Shown: positions 20,655 through 25,492 of the stretch, in pieces
How the letters are laid out: each line of letters begins with the position of its first letter
How positions within the stretch are numbered: the stretch's first letter is position 1
Source: a virus
Reading direction: 5' to 3' (one strand)
Virus record (IMG/VR): IMGVR_UViG_3300000553_000250
Coordinates: 1 to 25,492 of that record
Length of the DNA: 25,492 nucleotides
Translations under genes and position numbers: made by a program
Notes under the pieces: generated by a model
The model's input: only the letters and a program-made list of their open reading frames with translations
Told to the model about the DNA's origin: nothing
Database searches by the model: none

Positions 20655-20888
20655 TTAACCTTGACTTACAAAGTCATTTAGAATCTTGGCTTTCTCAACA
20701 ATCTGTTCCATTGTATAAATTGGTGGGAGGTCTGGAATAGTAGGAACAGGTTTATGTCCTTCATGTGCCAATGAAACTTGATTGCTCCAATCAGTACGGA
20801 TCATATCACATTTTGTATGGTATTCTGTGTTAAGTGCATCTTGTGCCATCTTTAACAATTCAAGACGAAGCATATATGGATTTGACAT
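20655..20888 (-). CDS. Conserved-looking small phage protein, 77 aa
   Basis: I start at ATG 20888 (MSNPYMLRLELLKMAQDALN), which has a strong AAAGGAG 8 nt upstream; the frame extends to 20966 without a ribosome site. The protein is helical, with a Pro-rich middle (KPVPTIPDLPPIYT) and a second helix at the C-terminus. Short proteins starting MSNP-x-x-LR are common in marine T4-type phages as far as I recall, with unknown function. It is divergent from the curli-like operon. Confidence 0.72.
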   Translation of the reverse strand: MSNPYMLRLELLKMAQDALNTEYHTKCDMIRTDWSNQVSLAHEGHKPVPTIPDLPPIYTMEQIVEKAKILNDFVSQG

Positions 20889-20922
20889 TATAATCTCCTT
20901 TGTGTGTTTGTGTGTAATGTCT

Positions 20923-20938
20923 GTATACTGTTGTATAC
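20923..20938. repeat. Paired GTATAC palindromes
   Basis: GTATAC-N4-GTATAC lies in the leader of the 77-aa gene, downstream of TATATT and AATAAGTA boxes that could be its -10 or late element. It could be an operator or a leader stem; only the symmetry is observed. Confidence 0.4.
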
Positions 20939-20984
20939 CAATATACTTATTTTTAACTTCATACACAATAAAATAATTTCAACT

Positions 20985-20992
20985 GTTAAATA
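20985..20992 (+). promoter_or_regulatory. T4-like late promoter of the curli-like operon
   Basis: GTTAAATA, predicted +1 near 20998, 18-nt leader with GGAG 5 nt before the ATG at 21016. Confidence 0.55.
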
Positions 20993-21015
20993 TGTTAGGA
21001 ATTTTTGGAGCAACT

Positions 21016-21495
21016 ATGCGTAAATTTGGCATTTTTATGACAGTTTTAATGTTTTCATCTGCTGTTAATGCATCGCAGCTTGAATTTCAATTCAAGAGTC
21101 CACAGTTTAGTGGAAACGGTTATGGTACATATTCTCAGCAAATCGAAAACACTGAGTATACACGCCAACAAGCAATAGAAGCGTCAAAACAAGCAGCAGC
21201 CGCTGCTGCAGAATCTGCTGCAAAAAACAGTATTTTAAACCAATTTGTTAACAATTTACAAAGTCGTATCTATGCACAGGTTAGTCAAAACATAGCTAAC
21301 CAGTTGTTTAATGGCACTGCTGGGTCAGCTAGTACAACTTGCGCAACAGCAGCGGCTGGATGCACAGTTCAATTTCCAGATGGCAGCAATGTTACATTTT
21401 GGAATGATGGAACTAATGTTAGTTTACAAATAATTGGTGGGTCAAGTGATAGTTCAACAACGGTAACTATACCAATCGGAGCGTTCAAATTATGA
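21016..21495 (+). CDS. csgF: CsgF-like curli assembly factor
   Basis: I start at ATG 21016, which has GGAG upstream; the ATG at 20992 lies within the promoter box. The 159-aa protein has a signal peptide cut after VNA (residue 19). The mature N-terminus SQLEFQFKSPQFSGNGYGTY matches the CsgF pattern F-F-NP-FGGN that plugs into the CsgG pore. A helix (LNQFVNNLQSRIYAQVSQNI) and a C-terminal beta part (VQFPDGSNVTFWNDGTNVSLQI) follow as in CsgF. An Ala-rich insertion (QAAAAAAESAAK) makes it slightly longer than usual. CsgF couples the CsgG pore to amyloid nucleation at the cell surface. The stop overlaps csgG by 4 nt. Confidence 0.85.
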   Translation: MRKFGIFMTVLMFSSAVNASQLEFQFKSPQFSGNGYGTYSQQIENTEYTRQQAIEASKQAAAAAAESAAKNSILNQFVNNLQSRIYAQVSQNIANQLFNGTAGSASTTCATAAAGCTVQFPDGSNVTFWNDGTNVSLQIIGGSSDSSTTVTIPIGAFKL

Positions 21496-22343
21496 TTAAA
21501 AAACTTATTATATTAACCACAACGGTTCTTGCATTATCGGCATGCCAGACTGCTAAGGAAGTGGTAGTTAATGAAAGACCAACCATTGTTCAGCCCGAAC
21601 TGGTAAATGAATTTAAAAGCGTTCGTGCACCAGATGGTCCTCCGTTTGTAGTAGCACTTTATAACTTTAGTGACAAAACAGGTCAACGCAAACCAAACGA
21701 TGCTTATGCTAGTTTAAGTAGTGCAGTCACACAAGGCGCAGAAGTTCTTGTTATCAAGGCACTAAAAGAAGTTGGCAATGGCAAATGGTTTCGTGTTGTA
21801 GAACGAGTTGGAATTGATGATATTGTAAAAGAACGCCAAATGATTCGTCAAACTCGTGAAACATTTGAAGGAACAAGTGCAAAGCCACTAGACCCTATGT
21901 TATTTGCTGGCATATTAATTGAAGGCGGCGTAATAGGATATGACACCAACAAACAAAGCGGTGGTGTTGGTGCTGCCTTTCTTGGAATAGGCGCTGATAC
22001 ACAATATAGCCAAGATGTAGTAACTGTTTCTATGCGAGCGGTAAGCGTTCAAACTGGCGAAGTTCTTATGGAAGTAAGCACTACAAAGAACATATTAAGC
22101 ACAGGCAGCAATGTTACATTTTTTAAATTCTATGATTTAGGAACCCAACATGTAGAAAGTGAAGCAGGGTATACGATCAATGAACCTGTCACTTATGCTG
22201 TTAGAGTTGCAATAGAAGCGGCAGTAGTAGAACTAATCAAAGAAGGTGTGCGTAAAAAATATTGGAATTACGCTTCAAGACCTGATTCAACTAAATCTTT
22301 ATCAACAAAACCCGTTATACAAAATGGTGGAAGTAAGCAATAA
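21492..22343 (+). CDS. csgG: CsgG-like curli secretion channel lipoprotein
   Basis: A 283-aa lipoprotein: the lipobox LSAC places the lipid-modified Cys at residue 18. The mature protein shows CsgG blocks, including VVALYNFSDKTGQRKPND, WFRVVERVGIDDIVKERQMI, DPMLFAGILIEGGVIGYDTN, DVVTVSMRAVSVQTGEVLMEV and the C-terminal AVRVAIEAAVVELI helix. The two membrane hairpin regions (about 145-165 and 195-220) are retained. CsgG forms a nonameric outer-membrane pore that exports curli subunits. It is translationally coupled to csgF. CsgG/CsgF genes have been reported in some marine T4-type phages, as I recall. Confidence 0.93.
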   Translation: MIKKLIILTTTVLALSACQTAKEVVVNERPTIVQPELVNEFKSVRAPDGPPFVVALYNFSDKTGQRKPNDAYASLSSAVTQGAEVLVIKALKEVGNGKWFRVVERVGIDDIVKERQMIRQTRETFEGTSAKPLDPMLFAGILIEGGVIGYDTNKQSGGVGAAFLGIGADTQYSQDVVTVSMRAVSVQTGEVLMEVSTTKNILSTGSNVTFFKFYDLGTQHVESEAGYTINEPVTYAVRVAIEAAVVELIKEGVRKKYWNYASRPDSTKSLSTKPVIQNGGSKQ

Positions 22344-22366
22344 TATATTGTGATAAGGATGGAATT

Positions 22367-23095
22367 ATGAGTATAAAAAAAAGTTTAGCAATTGCAGCAA
22401 TGCTTTTGTACACGGGTATTGCAAACGCCAATGAATTATATATTGATCAAGTAGGTAACAGCGGAACTGTTAATTTAAATCAAACTGGTATAAACAATAC
22501 TATTGGAAGTTCTCCTGTGCCATTTAATATTACTGGTGATGGTAGCACTATCACTATGACACAAAGCGGCACAAGTAATACTATGACAGGCGATATTACT
22601 GGTTCAGCAGTAGAATTTACTTCTATTGTGTCAGGAAGTTTCAACACGCAAACTAATTATGGTACTGGCATGGATAATAGTACTATAACACAAACTATTA
22701 CAGGCGACACAAACACTGTTACAATAGGAAGTAGCGGTGCTGGATTAGCTGCTAATGGTATAAAAAGCACAGGCAGCGGACCAACTAGCACAATTGGTAT
22801 GGGAACTAATGTCACTGTGGCATTGGCTATCACTGGCAATACTAACAATGTATTAAGTATTCCACAAAGCAACAATGGTATACAAACCATTACTTTGAAT
22901 GGCAGTAATAACGATGTTACTGCGGTTCAAACTGGTGGCGGTGTTGGTAGTGGTCAAGGCCATGATTTAACATTGACAGTAACTGGTGGCTATAATACAT
23001 ATGATATTAACCAAAGTGGTTCAACTAAACAAATTGCTAGTGTTAGTACAATTGGAAGTAATAATACGGTTACTATTCGTCAAAATGGTAACTAA
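22367..23095 (+). CDS. Curlin-repeat amyloid-like exported protein
   Basis: A 242-aa protein with a signal peptide (cut after ANA, about residue 21). The mature part is a chain of about 8-10 degenerate curlin-type repeats with Gln/Asn/Gly spacing, for example YIDQVGNSGTVNLNQTGINN, ITMTQSGTSNTM, ITQTITGDTNTVTI, LTLTVTGGYNTYDINQSG and VSTIGSNNTVTIRQNGN. It is almost free of Lys, Arg and aromatic residues, as in CsgA/CsgB. It is the likely cargo of the CsgG/CsgF pore and may form beta-helical fibres on the infected cell or virion. AAGGATGG precedes the ATG. Confidence 0.85.
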   Translation: MSIKKSLAIAAMLLYTGIANANELYIDQVGNSGTVNLNQTGINNTIGSSPVPFNITGDGSTITMTQSGTSNTMTGDITGSAVEFTSIVSGSFNTQTNYGTGMDNSTITQTITGDTNTVTIGSSGAGLAANGIKSTGSGPTSTIGMGTNVTVALAITGNTNNVLSIPQSNNGIQTITLNGSNNDVTAVQTGGGVGSGQGHDLTLTVTGGYNTYDINQSGSTKQIASVSTIGSNNTVTIRQNGN

Positions 23096-23100
23096 AATCA

Positions 23101-24219
23101 ATGAAGAAGATACTGGCATTTCTCATGGTGATGGTATCATCCCAATGTGCAAGTGCTGCAGTGGGGACCATTACTGAACAAACTGGTCCCACTTCTATTA
23201 CCAGAGACAAATCCAGCTTTGATACACAAAAAGGCGCTGGAGTTGAAATGGCAGATACTATCAAAACTGCTAGATCGCGTGTTGGTATTCAATTTGAAGA
23301 TAATAGCACAGTTCAGATTACCGAAGATAGCAAACTTGAAATAGATGAGTTTGTTTATGATCCAGAAAAAAATGTAGGTAAAATGGCTATCAAGGTTGCG
23401 CTTGGGACTGTTCGCATGGCTAGCGGCAATATTGCTCATAACAGTGCAGACAATGTTAATATTCAAACGCCAACCGCTACTATTGCGGTTCGTGGTACTG
23501 ATTTTAGCATGAGCGTAGATGAAATTGGACGCAGTGTTATTGTGTTGTTGCCAAGTTGTCCGCCTTATATAAAAGATGAAGCATTATGTAAAGTAGGCGA
23601 AATATCAGTTATAACAAATAATGGTAAGGTCACACTTAATAAAGCATATCAAGCAACAGTTGTTAATAGTAGAAATTCTCCGCCGTCTACGCCAAAGATT
23701 GTTTCTATTGGTCTTGAAAATATCAATAATATGATTTTAATTGCTGTCCCAAAAGAAATTAAAAAAGAGTACAGCAACGACAATCAACTTAAGATTGATC
23801 AAGTTAATGTAGATTTTCTTGATAAAGATTTTTTAAAGTTTGATGAATTAAAGAAAAATGCGCTAGCTGATAATGCGTTATCAACTTATGGTGCTACTCG
23901 TTTAGATATTAACTTGTTGGCAGTAAGTTTTTTGTTTAATGTGCTATCTGTGGATGCTGACACAAGTGGATTAGGTGGAAATCTTCTTGCACAAGCGATG
24001 GACACTGTTTTACCAGATTTTAAACCTATTGCTGGTCTAAGTGCAGTAATTACGCCATATGATGTAACCATTACTCGTCAAGCAAGCGATCAACTTGCTC
24101 AAATAACAGTGCAGCGTTTTACTAACGCCACACTGACTATTTCACAAGATAACATTAAAACCATTACAAAAGTTAATGGCGGCAACACCGTTGCGTTTAA
24201 TATAAAACAAAGTCCGTAA
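23101..24219 (+). CDS. FecR-domain exported protein
   Basis: A 372-aa protein with signal peptide MKKILAFLMVMVSSQCASA (cut about residue 19). Residues about 20-150 are a FecR domain: GTITEQTGPTSITRD, GAGVEMADTIKTARSRVGIQF, DNSTVQITEDSKLEIDEFVYDP, KVALGTVRMASGNI and the hallmark VNIQTPTATIAVRGTDFSM. The C-terminal part (200-372) is beta-rich and unrecognised. Signal-peptide FecR proteins occur beside CHASE2 cyclases and surface structures in many Proteobacteria. It starts 5 nt after the curlin-gene stop, so it is probably in the same operon. It could bind carbohydrate or curlin at the surface. Confidence 0.86.
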   Translation: MKKILAFLMVMVSSQCASAAVGTITEQTGPTSITRDKSSFDTQKGAGVEMADTIKTARSRVGIQFEDNSTVQITEDSKLEIDEFVYDPEKNVGKMAIKVALGTVRMASGNIAHNSADNVNIQTPTATIAVRGTDFSMSVDEIGRSVIVLLPSCPPYIKDEALCKVGEISVITNNGKVTLNKAYQATVVNSRNSPPSTPKIVSIGLENINNMILIAVPKEIKKEYSNDNQLKIDQVNVDFLDKDFLKFDELKKNALADNALSTYGATRLDINLLAVSFLFNVLSVDADTSGLGGNLLAQAMDTVLPDFKPIAGLSAVITPYDVTITRQASDQLAQITVQRFTNATLTISQDNIKTITKVNGGNTVAFNIKQSP

Positions 24220-24222
24220 TTT

Positions 24223-24298
24223 TGGTTGGGGAGCCAGGGATCGAACCTGGAATCTCCTGAGTCAAAGTCAGGCGTATTGCCAATTATACCACTCCCCA
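24223..24298 (-). tRNA. tRNA-Gln (UUG)
   Basis: On the minus strand acceptor TGGGGAG pairs with CTCCCCA, then discriminator A and encoded CCA. The anticodon stem CCTGA/TCAGG closes loop CTTTGAC (anticodon TTG), and the T arm is CCAGG-TTCGATC-CCTGG. Length is 76 nt. It would suit the Gln-rich late proteins of this window (8532 gene, curlin protein). Confidence 0.96.
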
Positions 24299-24303
24299 AT
24301 AAC

Positions 24304-25041
24304 TTAGTTTTCGATTGCCTGTCCGTTTGGAGCAACCAATCCTTTTACACCAGTGCGGTCAAATTCAACCACATCTGCCTTTGGTAAGAATTTATACCAA
24401 AGATGTTCAATATCTATATATCCGCCAGCATTAACACGATCTTGCATATGTTCAGTCATATCTTCGAGAAGTAAAATAAACTCTGCAATACGATTACCAC
24501 CAAAACTATAAACACGCAACATATACTGCTGGTCTGTACCAGTAACTCCTGGAACAAATTGACTTAACATACGCTTAGAAACAACATACTTGTCACCAAC
24601 AATGTCATTTTCATAATCTTTAGTATTAAACTTTTCAGTTAGTGTATAACGACCACTGACCTTAAACACGCGATCACAATCTTTGAACCAACCTTCTTCC
24701 TGCGCAATATTAAAGAAACCTTGAACAACACCAAGTTCGGTTAAATTCTTTACAACATCTTGAACCGTAATGTTGTCATGAATCCATTTTACATTATCAT
24801 CATCACTAAAGTCTATAAAATAATCAACATTTGCAGAGTTTAGCTTGTTGGCAACTTCTTCACTAATTCCTGGCTGACTGCAATCTGTCAAACAAATAAC
24901 AGCATTTGGAATGCGTTCACGAACGCTCTTAATAGTTTCTAGCGTTTGTGCTAGTCTTTCTTCTGGACTATAAATTGAAAACTTTGCATTAATAGCACTA
25001 GTAATCAATACGCCGTATTTCTTTTCTGTTTTCTTAGGCAT
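24304..25041 (-). CDS. Glycosyltransferase-like protein, 245 aa
   Basis: A soluble alpha/beta protein starting MPKKTEKKYGVLITSAINAK. Features fit a GT-A-like fold: a first beta-strand/loop (GVLITSA), a segment ERIPNAVICLTDCS, a DFSDDD acidic motif at about 77-82, FKVSGRYTLTEKF at about 126-138 and an acidic C-terminal region with HLWYKFLP. The K-x-SGRY-x-L pattern is one I associate with putative glycosyltransferases in large viruses and phages; the identification is moderate. The ATG overlaps the stop of the dehydratase gene by 8 nt, placing it in a sugar-nucleotide operon. Confidence 0.62.
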   Translation of the reverse strand: MPKKTEKKYGVLITSAINAKFSIYSPEERLAQTLETIKSVRERIPNAVICLTDCSQPGISEEVANKLNSANVDYFIDFSDDDNVKWIHDNITVQDVVKNLTELGVVQGFFNIAQEEGWFKDCDRVFKVSGRYTLTEKFNTKDYENDIVGDKYVVSKRMLSQFVPGVTGTDQQYMLRVYSFGGNRIAEFILLLEDMTEHMQDRVNAGGYIDIEHLWYKFLPKADVVEFDRTGVKGLVAPNGQAIEN

Positions 25042-25492
25042 CTAAATTTAACCAATCTGGACGAGCAAGAGTCCAATCTACAACTTGTTTAATGCGTTCT
25101 GTAAGTTCAATCTTGGGTTCCCAACCAAGGCTCTTCATAAATTCACCACTCAGTGAATAACGAAGGTCATGTCCAGGACGGCTACTATGAAAATCAACCA
25201 TTTCATAGTGCAACTGTTTATCCTGTGAGTTGGCAATGATCTTGGCAAGTTCAAGGTTATCAATTTCTTGTTTGCCAACGATATTAAATTTAGGGCATTT
25301 TGCTCCACCAAACTCTGGTGGCATTGTAAAGTTTTCTAACCCTAAAATAAACATCAATGCTTCGGCAACATCTTTTGCATGGATGTAATGACGAGAACCA
25401 GGAATAGTGCGAGTTTTATCACTGTGCACGGTAATCGTTTCGCCATCACGCGCCTTACGGATGCACATAGGAATGAATTTTTCTGGATGCTG
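25034..25492 (-). CDS. NDP-sugar 4,6-dehydratase/epimerase (RmlB-like), C-terminal part
   Basis: The last 152 codons of an extended-SDR enzyme that starts outside the window; the frame is open to the right end (QHPEKFIPMCIRKA). Landmarks of dTDP-glucose 4,6-dehydratase type enzymes are present: RHYIHAKDVAEALMFIL, FNIVGKQEIDNLELAKII, and SRPGHDLRYSLSGEFMKSLGW near the C-terminus. It would supply keto-deoxy sugars that fit the C-methyltransferase (7293-8507) and the PLP enzyme (3462-4364) found elsewhere. The nucleotide-binding domain is not in view, so the exact reaction is not fixed. Confidence 0.85.
   Translation of the reverse strand, partial: QHPEKFIPMCIRKARDGETITVHSDKTRTIPGSRHYIHAKDVAEALMFILGLENFTMPPEFGGAKCPKFNIVGKQEIDNLELAKIIANSQDKQLHYEMVDFHSSRPGHDLRYSLSGEFMKSLGWEPKIELTERIKQVVDWTLARPDWLNLDA

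Noticed and set aside
22367-23095. Simple DNA tandem repeat or CRISPR array in the curlin gene
   Set aside because: The repeats are protein-level and degenerate with no constant DNA unit or spacers; no CRISPR-like array was seen anywhere in the window.

Overview
This window looks like accessory sequence of a large T4-type tailed phage (contractile-tail myovirus), probably aquatic and infecting a Gram-negative host. The reasons are: AT-rich, tightly packed genes with many 1-8 nt ATGA/TAATG overlaps; tRNA genes scattered between coding genes; free-standing homing endonucleases; separate T4 Pnkp-like kinase and phosphatase genes; many genes under 100 codons; and two promoter types, host-like TTGACA/TATATT and T4-late-like NNTAARTA octamers. 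No terminase, capsid, tail or polymerase gene is visible, so the phage assignment is an inference. The Gram-negative host is inferred from the CsgG/CsgF outer-membrane components.

Layout. 1-3425, mostly minus strand: a partial unknown gene, tRNA-Leu(UAA), a DUF2693-like protein, an SGNH hydrolase, tRNA-CAU, a PD-(D/E)xK homing endonuclease, an acidic protein, an unusual class II tRNA, a 27-aa membrane peptide and an HNH nuclease. 3462-6585: a PLP aminotransferase-fold enzyme (+), a zinc protease-like protein, and an overlapping operon with kinase and HAD phosphatase, then small plus-strand genes from a divergent promoter pair. 6607-8507: an SGNH-like protein and a sugar C-methyltransferase. 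8532-11264: three late genes, two of which start with T4 capsid-targeting-like peptides. 11280-12227 (minus): S-adenosylmethionine decarboxylase and a DEDDh exonuclease. 12320-14646: a run of eight small membrane or exported proteins. 14643-19276 (minus): an HNH homing endonuclease, a CHASE2 adenylate cyclase and a GHKL ATPase. 19405-20289: a RimK-like ATP-grasp ligase. 20305-20644: a recombination scar with two gene fragments and a tRNA-like RNA. 21016-24219: a late operon of CsgF, CsgG, a curlin-repeat protein and a FecR-domain protein. 24223-25492: tRNA-Gln(UUG), a glycosyltransferase-like protein and the C-terminal part of an NDP-sugar dehydratase.

How it may work together. Minus-strand metabolic genes mostly follow sigma70-type promoters with 16-17 nt spacing. 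Late-type octamers precede the putative head-packaged proteins, the membrane cassette, the cyclase, both homing endonucleases and the curli operon. In five genes the octamer lies exactly 5 nt before the ATG and no Shine-Dalgarno is present, so the transcript should begin at the A of the start codon. The most striking system is the apparently phage-encoded curli-type secretion and amyloid operon with a FecR protein, in the same window as a late-promoter CHASE2 cyclase. This suggests late remodelling of the surface and cAMP signalling of the infected cell. That link is inference.
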